64,000 nucleotides of DNA from Lentinus brumalis (taxonomy: Eukaryota > Basidiomycota > Agaricomycetes > Polyporales > Polyporaceae): positions 1-64,000 of the forward strand of contig MARA01000015.1 in assembly GCA_001792895.1 (NCBI GenBank), in the 5' to 3' direction. Positions 11,651-22,316 of the stretch are shown piece after piece. How positions within the stretch are numbered: position 1 is the first letter of the stretch; each line of letters begins with the position of its first letter. The translations under genes and the position numbers were made by a program. Under the pieces are notes generated by a model, which saw only the letters and a list, made by a program, of their open reading frames with translations, searched no databases and was not told the origin of the DNA.

Positions 11651-12525
11651 TTAAGGGCCTAGGGGGCGGCTATGTAGCACCGATGGGCGCTACCGTGCCC
11701 CATTGGCCATACCTCGAAAACGGGTCCGCCAATATGGCTAATATTATTTGTGAATACTCTCCTATGTATGTCCTATATGCATGCCAAATTTCAGGCCGAT
11801 CGTCCAACTATCACCGGGGAGATGTCTGGGCACAATGAGTCTAGATATGTAATCATCTGCGTACCTCGGCGATGCACCGCTGTGACTTGCATTCCATGGG
11901 TGTGCTTCTCAATGTTTGTGGTACGCCAAAGCTCTTTCTGATGTCTGCATTATTCTGTATACCACTAATGTGCATCTCTATGTATGTATATACTACACTC
12001 CATTGCATGGCACTGCATAAAATGCGCAGTTTTGCTGATGATGCAGCGAAGCACTGCGACGCGCACAGCTCTTGCCGAACATGTGGGGCGCGTATGTGGT
12101 GCACGGATGGTCGAAGGACGGGCTGGTGGTGGTAGGCAGATGCCCAGTGCCAGGTGGCAGCCATGCTGACGCCGTCCGGGAGCGGATGTCCCACGCACAT
12201 CGCGCCCACCAACTCCAGCCACGCTCCAGCCTCGGTTCGGTCGAGTAGGCAAGGAGTACACATCGACAGCGAGAGGCTGGAATCACTACTACAACCAAGC
12301 AAGCAAGCCCAGATTGCAAGGAGCTTGCTTAGGCTCGCAATCGGACTCAAGAGTCAAGCGCGCTCGGAGATCGCGATCGGCGTAATCCTTCGCGAGCGTT
12401 TTCGGAATTTGCTGATGAAGGCGCCAAACCTGGAGTCCAACGTTGAACCTAACCACCACACCCACACCTCGACGCCCACCTCGCAACTGTCCACTCCTCT
12501 GCACACTTCTTTCTCTCGACTCGTA
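11651..12525. other. Region without a recognised gene
   Basis: Only short overlapping frames occur. The segment 12160-12520 is pyrimidine-rich on the + strand and probably holds the promoter and leader of the gene starting at 12526. No terminal repeats or RNA genes were seen. Confidence 0.4.
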
Positions 12526-13485
12526 ATGTCCTCCAGGAAACCTAGCAAGATCCCTTCTGCACCCAAGGCAGGTCAACTTCTTTGTCTGACCCTTGAGCGA
12601 TGTTGACCATATCATGCTAGTCCACCGAGTCTCGTCACCACCCGTATCAGAAGGCTCACTCCCGCGCTACACGGGGAAATGTGCCCTCGTCAAGTCCTCT
12701 AGATGCGAAACCACCGACTCAACCGGCGGTATCGGATTTGCGACCAGGCCCGTCTTCCGTCCGTCCCCGCAATGATCGCACGATGCGCGACGTCTACATG
12801 GCCAATATCCGAACCAAGTACCCTACATACCAACCACGCCATGATTTCGACGTATACGTGCTCGGCGATTGTCGTTACAAGGGTCCCGAGAAGGAGATAG
12901 GCGCGTGGTTAGATGACGAGTTGGCGTTTCAAGCTGCGATGTTCGGAGACGCGCGACTAGCAATTGAAGCTGCCCGGGATATGCTGAGTGGTCCAGGGGT
13001 TGTGACTGGAGTGAGTGAACAGCCGTGACGTACCTTCTTTTTCACTGACGCACTCGTCGTAGTCCAAGCCCACGCCTGGCGACGCCGGTGTCGCGGGGAT
13101 TTTCGTCCGACAGATCCCTGATAGCGTGTACTCCATCCGTCTCTTCCCTGGCTCTGCGTCCTTCAGGCAGTACTGTCTAGACTTCGTCGAGACCAGCACG
13201 CACCGGCCTGTCAACACGCCGATGAAGTTCGAGTTGTGGATGGTAGGCAGTCACACAAGCCCTCACGTTTGTGGGCCCGTCCGTCTGCACTCTTTGGAGA
13301 GTGCCTTTGGGCACTCGCCGAAGGACATTGCGCCAGGAGAGGAGAAGTTCGTGCTCACGGACGGCATGACTTGCGTTTTGACACGTCCAGGACACAAACC
13401 CGTCCGGTTTACCGTGCCTACCCGTGCTCACGCCCTAGAACCGTTTGATGGGGTCGATCTAGACTTGCCGCAGCATATTGATTAG
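12526..13485 (+). CDS. Unknown protein, three exons
   Basis: The favoured model is 12526-12571, 12703-13010 and 13063-13485, 258 aa. The second intron is well supported (GTGAGT donor, TCGTAG acceptor, phase 0). The first is less sure: the donor GTCAAC is weak, and the acceptor at 12702 was chosen because it is preceded by a pyrimidine tract and restores the long frame. The N-terminus is a Ser/Pro/Lys-rich tail. The body (from about MRDVYMANIRTKYP) is mixed alpha/beta with the pattern FDVYVLGDCRYKGPE, then a C-terminal half ending in DGVDLDLPQHID. The in-frame sequence runs through a possible GTAGGC donor at 13241 without needing it. I cannot assign a function. There is no signal peptide and no membrane segment. 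Confidence 0.55.
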
Positions 13486-13668
13486 GTCCCATACCATTCC
13501 TGCTTACTATGTTTTCCCTCCCTTCTGGGATTGTACCATTTTGTACGAGTCTTTAGAAGGTTCTTCGATAAGCACCTTGTATACCGACTCTCAGTCCCAG
13601 TCTGCGTTCGCGTCCCAGCCTGATAATTTCGCCAGCCCCCGAGGCTCATTCAGCGTCGTCTGGTATAC

Positions 13669-13880
13669 CTGTAATGGAGCACATTATGCCCGTAGCGAGG
13701 TGCTTCGTGTTCGTGAACTCGCTCAAGCTGCGTGTAGTGACCTGGCGGACGCGACTCGCGACTCAAGCGAGGAGCGGGTGCGCAAGAAGTGCGAGCGAGG
13801 TACTATCCGGTGCAGCGGAGAACGTAGCGTCGGTGGTTGTGGGTGTGAGCGGCAGGAGGGTCAGCGAATGCAGAGGTCAT
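13669..13880 (-). pseudogene. FunK1-core first-exon remnant (copy F)
   Basis: The minus strand from the ATG at 13880 aligns by eye with exon 1 of the intact FunK1 core gene at 41427. Shared segments include GCTGACCC...GCTGC, GAGTCGCGTCCGCCAGGTCACTACACGCAGC, the encoded pattern SLSEFTNTKHLA, and an ATTACAG junction followed by a GT donor. Internal stops and length changes break the frame. No second exon with HGDIN follows, so only the first exon survives. It is divergent from the family X remnant starting at 14051, with about 170 bp between. Confidence 0.62.
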
Positions 13881-14050
13881 CGTCGAATCGCGAGCAGAGG
13901 CCAACGAGCTTCAGCCACAGACGCGTCGACGCGTATCGTCAGATTCCCACGGCCCATCCTGCCTTACCGCAACTCGTTCTCGTCTCAGCCCATACGCTGC
14001 TTGCCTGATTATACAACTCGCTGCGTTCTCCGTCGACTTCGAAGTTCGGG

Positions 14051-15426
14051 ATGACTATCGACTACCTCGCGATACTTCCGTTGCTCGTCCAGCCCGCCTT
14101 CAAGTAAACCCTCTTGAACTCAAGATCGACGTCCTCCGCATCTTCGACGATGCCCAGCCGCTGACCGCGACATGACAGCGCTGGACGGCGGCATGAATGA
14201 TTGGCTGACGGGCCAGGAGGTTGCTCGAGTGTAGTACCAGCGTTGTCTGCATTCTCCAAGGCTCCTCCGTGCGTACCTCGTTTGTCATGCCATCCATGAT
14301 CCAACGCTGCTAACATCGTACACAGAACGCCGCCGGCATGTTTGAGGACTGCAGGACCATCAAGAACTTTAAGATTGCGGACAATATCGTGCTTTACATC
14401 AGACGTCCGGAACGCGTTCGACAAGCTCACCGCACTCATCACTGGCTTCCCCGTCATTACCTCCGCCGATCTCAAGTATACAAGTACTTCTTTCTCAGCC
14501 CAGCCCGCGTTGGAGGTCGAAGGCGAGTGTGCTGGCCGCAGGGAGATTCAACGCGCTCGGCATGGAACCGGTGAGTCGCAAATCCTCAGTGTCCGCATGT
14601 CGTACGAACACGCACGTAGCTATCCGCCGTTCAACGCGTCCCCACGGTCATTCTTCTTCGCGAATCGCTCTGTCGAACGTCCCGTCAGGACACCAGCAAC
14701 ACCGCCTGCTCGGCTTGATCGAATTCGGCTCGCCGCCCTGCAACCTCCTCGCCCACCTCCCTATGCTTCACCATGAATCCGCGCATTCCATCTGTGTCCG
14801 CTGCTGGTGCGACGCCGAGCCGTCATCCGCCAGCCTCCATCCTCCGGGCGGGTGGAAGAGCCGCTTCAGGATCCTCAAGCAGAGCCTGCTGCGGCCGCGA
14901 GGATGGCCGTCTGCGGTCGCGTATAAGAAGACCACCTGCGCGTATGGACACGACGAGGTGCGTGTCTCGTTGTTGAATGCCGTCTCCTGCTGATCTGACA
15001 TAGACTCGCTGGCCAGGTCGTCGACCTGACCCTCAAGCTCATGCGCTGGCGTATCCTGAGCCCCCCCGCACTCGACTTGGAGATGGTCGCGACCACGCGT
15101 TGCCTACCCCTCGGACCAGGCACGATTGGATGGTACGTGCTCTTTTGAGATGTGTAGTGCCGCCGTAAGCTGACCGGTCGCAGGGCTGGGACGTGCGGAC
15201 TTTTCGTCGGCTTTAATCTCGGTCGAACAGGCGAAGTCGGCCGCGCGCCGCTCGAGAGGCTCATCAACGCGCACAGCGACGTCGTGTGCCTGCTCACGGA
15301 CACGCGCGACATCTGGCGGCTGCCGATTCAGACGGTGCTATGCGCGGCGAGGGCACGATCGTCCGGAACGCCGCGCTCGGGTCCGACGTAGTCCTCGTCA
15401 TGCCCAAGGGCGACTGCACTGATTGA
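14051..15426 (+). pseudogene. Family X gene remnant (copy 1)
   Basis: The family is unknown. The ATG at 14051 opens MTIDYLAILPLLVQPAF, after which a one-base shift is needed to continue into LELKIDVLRIFDDAQPLTAT. Further pieces lie in changing frames: NAAGMFEDCRTIKNF near 14325, DVRNAFDKLTALITGFPV near 14400, [20 protein letters not shown] near 15020, then after a clear intron (15133-15184, GTACGT to CGCAG) LFVGFNLGRTGEVGRAPLER near 15200 and GTIVRNAALGSDVVLVMPKG near 15350. The same opening occurs at 46870 (+), and later parts at about 28900 (-), so this is a dispersed family. Several frame changes and stops mark it as broken. Confidence 0.6.
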
Positions 15427-16650
15427 TAGCATCGCGCCTCCGGATGTGAGTGCCGCCCTCGGGAGTGCTGCTGAGCGTGTTGTGCCGACCAGGGCCTGGC
15501 ATGGCTCTTAGTCGTTCTGTCGCTCACGGACCGGACCCTGGACCCTGGGGGAGCCGCAGATGTTCACCGTCTTGCGTCCGGCGGCGTCGCTCGCTGTCGA
15601 GATCCTCGTGTCCAAAAATTCGTGCCCCGCCTAGGCCTTGTTCTCCGCGGGAACTCCCTCCACCGACTCCTCTGCGCACGAACACATCTGCATCCTCGGA
15701 CTCGTCTCGCACCTGCTGCGCGGGCTCCTGCCGCACTTCCGGGACGAGGCTGTATGTGTACGGATGTACGGTGTAGTGACCTCTCGGTGCGGCTCATACG
15801 CTGAGGCTCGAGCTCGATGTATGCGTGCTTTGGCTACGTTGTGCTTTCGGCGCGGCGATGCGAAGTAAGTAACTTGTACCTCTACAACATTCGCGTGGGG
15901 GATCCGGGTGCTGATATAGTCCGTATGCAGGCGTACCTCCTGCCGATGTGTGCGTCTCGTCTCCCGTCTCACGACGCCGGCGCGAGTATGCGATTCGCTG
16001 CAGACAGTACTTAGACTGCAGACCACGGCGCATCTCGCTGGTTCCTGGTCGAAATTCCATCCGATGCCAGCTATCCTCCTGTTGACACGCTCGCGCCCCA
16101 CTCTGCGACGCTGCTCGACCAAAAGAAGAGTCTGTGCGCGCTCATCGCCGTTGCCCCGACTTGTTCATGGAGGGCTACGAGGAGGTCCGCGCTGCGGAGA
16201 TGCTCGTGCACATCGATACTTCGCCGTTGCCTGGTAGGTCGTCGAGGTAGCTACGGCGGGAAACGCCCTGGACTTTGCGCTGAAGGGAAGCACTTGTACT
16301 CCGACTCCGACTCTCGTTGACTGGTGCCCGGGCCCGAAGGTGGAGAGCCTCGAGGTCTGGCTCCCGCCAAGGGCAGGCACTCTCTTGCTTGTGGGTACTG
16401 CACTTCCCTGGCCGTCGCTCGCTTGCTTCGCGTCCGGCGCCGTTGTGTTCTCAAGTGGTGCGTCCGTGAACGCGTCATGATGACGAACACGGCTTCTTGC
16501 TTGAGTGGATGAGTAGTCGGATTGCAGCCGCTGAGCTTGATAGGAACGAAGCGGTCGCGTCTCAGATTTGGCGAAGCCCTGACCACTCCGAGTTGGGAAT
16601 CGAGAGCGAAGAAAGTCGAGCGGGGAGCGGTGCACGGCGACGGGAAGCTG
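15427..16650 (+). pseudogene. Decayed coding sequence, possibly the 3' part of family X
   Basis: Fragments that look coding appear in alternating frames, for example MFTVLRPAASLAVEILVSKN near 15559 and HICILGLVSHLLRGLLPHFRD near 15680. No continuous model fits. It could be the continuation of the family X remnant or a separate dead gene. No known domain is visible. Confidence 0.35.
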
Positions 16651-16950
16651 GGCGTTGGTGACTAGCCAGGGGGGCGCGCATACAAGGATGCCGTACTTGT
16701 GGACTGCGCTGATGTGCAGTGGTTTGATCTGCGGGTGCGCGGTTGTGTGACCTTGTGGGTCCGACGGGCGCCTATCTTAGTGGCACACGCGGAGCGTTGA
16801 ACTGTCTCGAACCAGAAGCGGACGCGCCACTCTGTCCTCTCCGCCGTCTTCGTCATGGGCCAGTCATGGGCAACAGCATCGACGGGGGAGCGTCATGGGC
16901 GATGACGTCGACACTCCACGACGCGTCCGTCTGCGTCACCGTCCAAGCCC

Positions 16951-16963
16951 CGCCCTATAAGAC
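16951..16963 (+). promoter_or_regulatory. Core promoter of the HAM1-like gene
   Basis: CCCTATAAGACC at about 16953-16964 lies about 80 bp before the ATG at 17037. It is preceded by a GC-rich box (GCCCCGCCC at 16947) and two TGACGT-type half sites near 16900. This is the cleanest TATA-type promoter in the window. Confidence 0.5.
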
Positions 16964-17036
16964 CCGCAGCGCACGGTGCCCGCTCACGATACCTCTGCTC
17001 TTCGTTCACGACTCACGACTTTCACGCACGCTCATC

Positions 17037-19613
17037 ATGGACAAGTCTTCCTCCGTCATCGCCGCCCTCAACGCCGGCAAGCTCCCCTCCCAGAAGCAAA
17101 TCTCACAAGGCATCGACCGCCTCCTCGCCTCCCCCTTCCTCACCAACGACCCCTCCACCGGCATCGGCGAGCTCAGCGCCCAGGGCAAGCAGCTCCAGGA
17201 CGATGTCTGCAGCCTCCTTGCCGCGTACAAGAAGCTCGGAGAGGACAAGAACGGTGAGTGTTCCGTCCCCGCGTGACGTCACCCCGCCATCCCTCTTCTC
17301 GCAAGTCGCGAACTCCGTTGACGCGTTCTCCAGCCGACAACATCATCCAAGAGTCTCTATGGCATCTCTCCGAGGCCGACATCTCCAACACATCCACCTC
17401 TGCGATGGACGTCGACGCAGATCAAGCTCAGAAGGACGCCCACGCACTCGCAAAGGCCCTCCGCACCCTCGTCTCCATCGCCTGGGAGAACGTCTCCCAG
17501 GAGGGCCGCTCCGTATTCCACGACTTCGCCTCCTTCATGCGCCTCGCCCTCGCAGACGCCGCTGAACACGTAGGCGACTCTGCAAAGACCGCCGCAGACG
17601 CTCTTCGCGAGGTCGACAAAGACGTCCAGGAGGGCCAGCGCAACGAGCTCGGCATCAAGCGCAAAGCAGAGGACGACCCCGAGGACGCGGACGCGCGTCA
17701 GAAGTTCGAGCGCGCCATGGACTCGACCAAGGAGGTCGGTTCCAAGGCCATCGGTGCCGGTCAGGTCGCGATCGCCACCGGCGAGGACCTTGCGAACCGC
17801 ACCACCTCGCGCCTCCAGGACGCGTTTAACAAGGTACGCTCTCTCTTCACGTCGTTGTATGCGCATGTCTAACCCATTGTACAGCTCTGCGACCGCGCTC
17901 AGAGCGACGAAGCGTACCACAACTCCATCTCCACCATCTTCAACATCGTCCAGAAGTGGATCCACCGTTCCCTCGACGCCGCTGGTGACGTCAACCAGGC
18001 AACCTCTCTCGACGCCTTCATCGACGACCCCACCCCCGACAAGCACCTCATCACCGCCATCCGCGGCCTCCGCCAGTTCGTCGAGCGTCTTGCAGGCGGC
18101 AAGTCTCTCGACGACGTCTTCGCTGCCCTACGCGTCTGCGGCGTCGACATCCAGCAAGACAAGGACGTTCGCAAGTGGTTCGACGAGTTCATCGCCCACT
18201 GCCGCAAGAGCCTCGATGAGCGCGGCTACGTCCGCAGCGACGAGGCCCAGAAGAAGCGCAACAAGCTGCGCGACGAGTGGAAGCAGCTCCTCGACAAGGA
18301 CTCGGACAAGGGCCGCAAGTGGAAGGAAGACGTCGCCAAGCTCAAGCAAGAGGCAACCGAGTTCCAGAACGCCGTCGACCAGGACGAGGACCTCCGCCAG
18401 ATTCGCCGCACGCGCGCGAAGCTCGGCGAGGACATCGAGAACACCTTGCTCACCGCTGCCAGCGCCGGTGCGCAGAGCCTCATGGAGCGCGCGCCGTGGT
18501 TCTGGCAGGACATCTTCAACGTCTACCTCCCGAAGATTGTCTCCGCCGTCAAGGACATTCCTATCCCAAGGTATGTGTGCTTGCCAGTTCAGTACCCTCT
18601 CCTTGCTGACTTTGCGTAGAACGGAGTACAAAGACGATCAGGTCGAGTTTGTCCTCGAGGACCTCGACATCTCGACGTTTGCACTGCTCCCCGGCCATGC
18701 CTACATCCGCAACATCACCGACATCGACATCAAGGCGCCGTCTGCCGGCCAGGTCGACACCTCCGTCGGCACCCTCACCCGTGTCTACCTCCAGGGCATG
18801 CAGATACAGCTCAAGGAGGTTTCGTTTTACTACCACGACAAGAACGCGGGCATGGGCGTGCCGTCGGAGTTCAGCGGCATCCTCGAGTTCACGCTCCCGC
18901 CGCAGGGCGTCGACGTCGACATCGTCGTCCGCTCGATCCCGAACTCCAAGGACGGCCTGCACGAGCGCGAGCGCCGCGAGGGCTTCATCGACATCCAGCG
19001 CGTCGACGTGAAGGTGTCCGAGGACATCGACCTCACGATCAAGGAGTCGAACCACCAGATCCTCGTGTCGGTCTTCCGCCCGGTCATGGTCTCGCGCTTC
19101 CGGGACGCGCTGCAGACCGTGCTGGCGCAGCAGATCCGCGGCGCGCTCGAGGCGTCGGACGCGTTCGCGTGGGACGTCGGCCGGCGCGCGGAGGTGTTCG
19201 AGGACACGGGCCTCCCGCGGGGCGCGAGCCTCGTCGCGGGCATGTGGTCCGAGCTCGGGCACCTGCAGCGCATCAGCGACGGCGGGCTGTTCACGGGCTG
19301 GAAGGCGACGGGCACGGGGCTCATCAAGAGCGACAAGAACGCGACGTTCGCGATGGGCGCGGAGCCGCAGGTGCTCTCGGGCGAGAAGCGCGGGCCGAAG
19401 GGCAACTTTGCGGACAGCGTCGGGGACCGGATGGACACGGAGCTCGATCTGGACGCGAAGGCGGCGCAGGCGAAGGACGTTGCGGTGCAGGCGAAGGAGA
19501 CGGTGAAGGCGCAGGTGCAGAAGGTCAAGAGCTGGAAGGATACCGTCAATGCGAAGGCGGAGGAGGAGCGGGCAAGGCCGGGCTGGCAGAGCGGCGCGTT
19601 TGACTGGCAGTGA
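17037..19613 (+). CDS. HAM1-like protein (HAM1 N-terminal and C-terminal domains)
   Basis: Four exons, 17037-17253, 17334-17833, 17885-18570 and 18620-19613, give 798 aa. All introns have GT-AG ends: GTGAGT...CCAG, GTACGC...ACAG and GTATGT...GTAG. The ATG at 17037 follows a good promoter. The first ~560 residues are helical and charged (for example RKWFDEFIAHCRKSLDERGY and WFWQDIFNVYLPKIVSAVKD), fitting the fungal HAM1-like N-terminal domain. From about residue 470 the sequence turns beta-rich with VEFVLEDLDISTFALLPGH and GTLTRVYLQGMQIQLKEVSF, the pattern of the C-terminal HAM1 domain, which relates to lipid-binding BPI/TULIP folds. In other fungi such proteins are linked to anastomosis and membrane or lipid functions; the exact role here is inferred. 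The C-terminus has Ala/Lys helices (residues ~745-785). The frame is intact and strongly GC3-biased, unlike its decayed neighbours. Confidence 0.88.
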
Positions 19614-19923
19614 GCGGTGTCGGACTCTGTGCTCGTAGTGTATTCCCTTGTATAGTCTTGTAGCGTATAATAACAATGTATTCTACTCGTTCTCGCCTTT
19701 GATGTTGCGTCCCATCCGCTTCCAGTTTCGTTGCAGACATGTCGTTGTTTTGAGTTGCACTCTCCATTCACGCAGCGCATTCCGTGAACTGAATATCGAT
19801 CGACATCGGTACGTACATACGGTCCCTGCCTCCTATTCCGCAAACTCACAACATATCCTACCTGCAACATCTTCTCAATACCCACACACACGCGCCTCCC
19901 TCGCACGCCCCGGACTAGTCAGA

Positions 19924-20943
19924 CTAGTAGAACCCGTACCGCCGCATCCGCAGCCTGCTGTGGTTCTCCCACCTGTACGGCCCCGGACGCGGGTGGCGCC
20001 ACGCTGCGGCCGAGTAGGGCACGTCGAAGTCGACGAGCGCGCCCTCCGTGTGGCCTTGCCAGTGTCCTTCACCTTCTCCTTCTCCTTCTCCTTCGTCCTC
20101 GCCCTCGCCCTCGCTTTCGCACTCGCCCTCGCCTTCGCACTCGCCCTCGCCGGCTCGGCCGTGTCTGCTACTGGACGCACGCCTCTCGGGCTTGGAGTCG
20201 GGCTCGGACGCGGGACCTTCAGGCTGGGACTGGGACGCAGACTGAGAGTCGGGAGCGCCTCCGGAGGACGACTCGGACGCACGAGCACAGCGGAACTCGG
20301 ACTCGGAAGCACAAGGGGACTCGGCACTTGGAGCGGGCCCGGAAGCGGGCCAGTCGAGGATGAGGATGGTGTTCGGGTTGATGTCGCCGTGCAGTACGCC
20401 TGCGCGTTCGTGCAGCTGCTGGTGCGCTGTTCGGGGGTGCGCGATACGTGTGGGTTAGCATACATACGGAGGATCGGGGGAGCGGGACGGATCGGGTATA
20501 GGAGCAAATTCGGAATAAGGGAGAGCGGGAGACATTGCTCGTGAGAGACGGGAAAGGGAGGGAGGAGAGACGAGAACGGGATGGGTGAGAAACGAGAAAG
20601 GCACGAACTCACCTTGCACAGCGCCGTAGACGACGGAAATGAGCTCGTAGCTCGACTTGATCTCGCTCAAGCTGCGCGGGGAGACGTGGCGGACGCGTGT
20701 GCGGGGCCGACTCGGAGCATGGGCTGGCTCTGCGTCCTCGAGGTTTGTCTGCTCGTCGTCCGTGGTCGTACTCCCGGACTCCGATGCAGGTTGGCTGTTC
20801 ACGGGTGCCACCGGTACTGTGCGGTCGTCCGCGGGCCCGGGAAGGTCGACTTGCATCTGCGCGTCGTCGCTGGTTGTGCTGGCCTCGACTCCAAAATTGA
20901 GCACTGGTAGGTTTGACCCGGACTCGGACGTGGGCTTCGACAT
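19924..20943 (-). CDS. FunK1-like kinase-core protein with acidic insert (copy A)
   Basis: Two exons, 20943-20613 and 20426-19924, with a 186-bp phase-1 intron (GTGAGT, a branch-like GCTAAC, CGAACAG), give 277 aa. The N-terminus is a low-complexity Ser/Asp/Pro region. RVRHVSPRSLSEIKSSYELI leads into the exon junction, and exon 2 begins AHQQLHERAGVLHGDINPNT. These match the alpha-E helix and catalytic loop of fungal FunK1 kinases (family consensus near HRDIS.NNI), with HRD changed to HGD and Asp and Asn kept. ALVDFDVPYS replaces the DFG region with DFD. About 100 residues rich in Ser, Glu and Gly lie between the two motifs; in the paralogs at 41.4 and 54.4 kb this gap is about 5-16 residues. 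There is no N-lobe, lysine or C-lobe. It is likely a non-catalytic core protein. Confidence 0.68.
20060..20160. repeat. Hexanucleotide-type minisatellite inside FunK1 copy A
   Basis: Runs of CTTCTC, CTCGCC and TCGCAC repeat over about 100 bp. On the minus strand they encode alternating Glu, Gly and Cys/Ser. All units are multiples of three, so the frame is preserved. They account for part of the acidic insert between the catalytic loop and the DFD motif. Confidence 0.8.
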
Positions 20944-21079
20944 CGTGAACTGTCTCGGTAATGCCGACACCCGGTCGTGCTCGAAAGGCAGAGACAGGGA
21001 AGTGGTGAGAGATAGAGAGCAGAGGCCGAGTCGCCACTGGATACGGCGCAAGGTGAGCCACTTGCGATACGGACCAAGC

Positions 21080-21360
21080 TCATTGTTCTCCCTGTGTGGA
21101 AGACAAAGGAGTCAGGACGAGGATCGTCGATCGGGTTGCGCAGCACTCGCGCGACGAGTTCGCTCAAACTGTGTACGTACTCTGGGATCCCGAACTTTGC
21201 TCGGGCTACGCGGACTCCATGCGAGGAGTGAGTGTACTCTCAGCGCGACTCGGACTATGCTTTATCGCGCTCTTCGCTCAGAAGACCCGGAGTCTCGAAG
21301 GGCCAGAGAGGGTTGTAGACTTGCACCTGCGCCCGGTGTGTAGTCCGAGAAAGTCCTGGT
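21080..21360 (-). pseudogene. Possible decayed FunK1-core first exon (copy H)
   Basis: On the minus strand, a segment encoding TTHRAQVQVYNP resembles the TTSDDAQMQVDLPG region of copy A. A later segment LSELVARVLRN resembles the SLSE...ELI stretch before its intron. Frames change between them and no second exon is present. It sits directly upstream of copy A on the same strand, consistent with a tandem duplicate. The similarity is by eye and weak. Confidence 0.3.
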
Positions 21361-22316
21361 CAGTCTAGATAGGTCGATGAGCGGAAGTCAGCTTCGAAAT
21401 CGTAACGTATGAGCTGGGGGACTTATACGAAAAACTCGGCCGGACTCACTGATGCTCTCGATCGTGAGCGCGGAAGTCGCACATCAACCGAGATCCCTTC
21501 AAATACCTTGCAGACGTAGAAGGGGGTATCACTGGAGAGTAAGTAGATGGTGGGTGTCTTCAACGTGTATGGCGACAGACGAGGAACCGAGGAACCGGAA
21601 GTTCGGGCCGCCGGGGCGAGTGCGCCGTCTCACGCCTCGTCGCTTCTTTACTCGTACAGTCGTGTTCTCATACTTACCTCCTCATACGAGAATTTTACTG
21701 GTGACAAAGGATACTGGAAATACACGCGTACCAGTGAGTTCTGCTGATGAGAGCACCAACCTTGGACTGATGCAGCCCGTCACCCTCAACAGATGACTTC
21801 GCGCGCGATAGCTTGTCACGACATTCTGCATGAAATCTTCCTGCATCTCGCCCCCGCGCGGCAGCCTGAGAATAATATATGGAGCGCCGTTCACGACCGA
21901 GAGAACAGAAGAAAATGTGCTACGCTCGCCGCATGTGCGAGGGTCAATCGAATTGTATCCGAACACGCACTGTCTTTCCTTTGGCGAGTGCTCGACGGAG
22001 TAGAACCCCTCCTGGACGTCCTCGCGCATAGTGACAAAGTGAATACGCCTCCATGTGTTCTGCAAGGTACTGATAGGAATGCAGCAGCAGAATTTTCCGG
22101 GCGTCGTGGACGACTTCTCTTGGGGCAGGTTCCGGAGATATGCCAGCCTCGTCCGGGAGTTGAGGCATTATATGGGAGCACTGAGCACGCTCCCAATGTC
22201 CGGATTCATCGCGGAGAGACTCGATGGAGAGCCTTTCTTCCCGCATCTCCGGCGGCTCGAAATGAGTGCCGACCTCGCCCGCACACGCTGCGGTAGTCTC
22301 CTCCTCCTCTCTCCAT

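Noticed and set aside
18561..19906. Long minus-strand frames (371 and 358 codons) opposite the end of the HAM1-like gene
   Set aside because: They are antisense shadows of a GC3-rich exon: Arg/Ala/Leu-rich, without motifs, and overlapping a well-supported gene.
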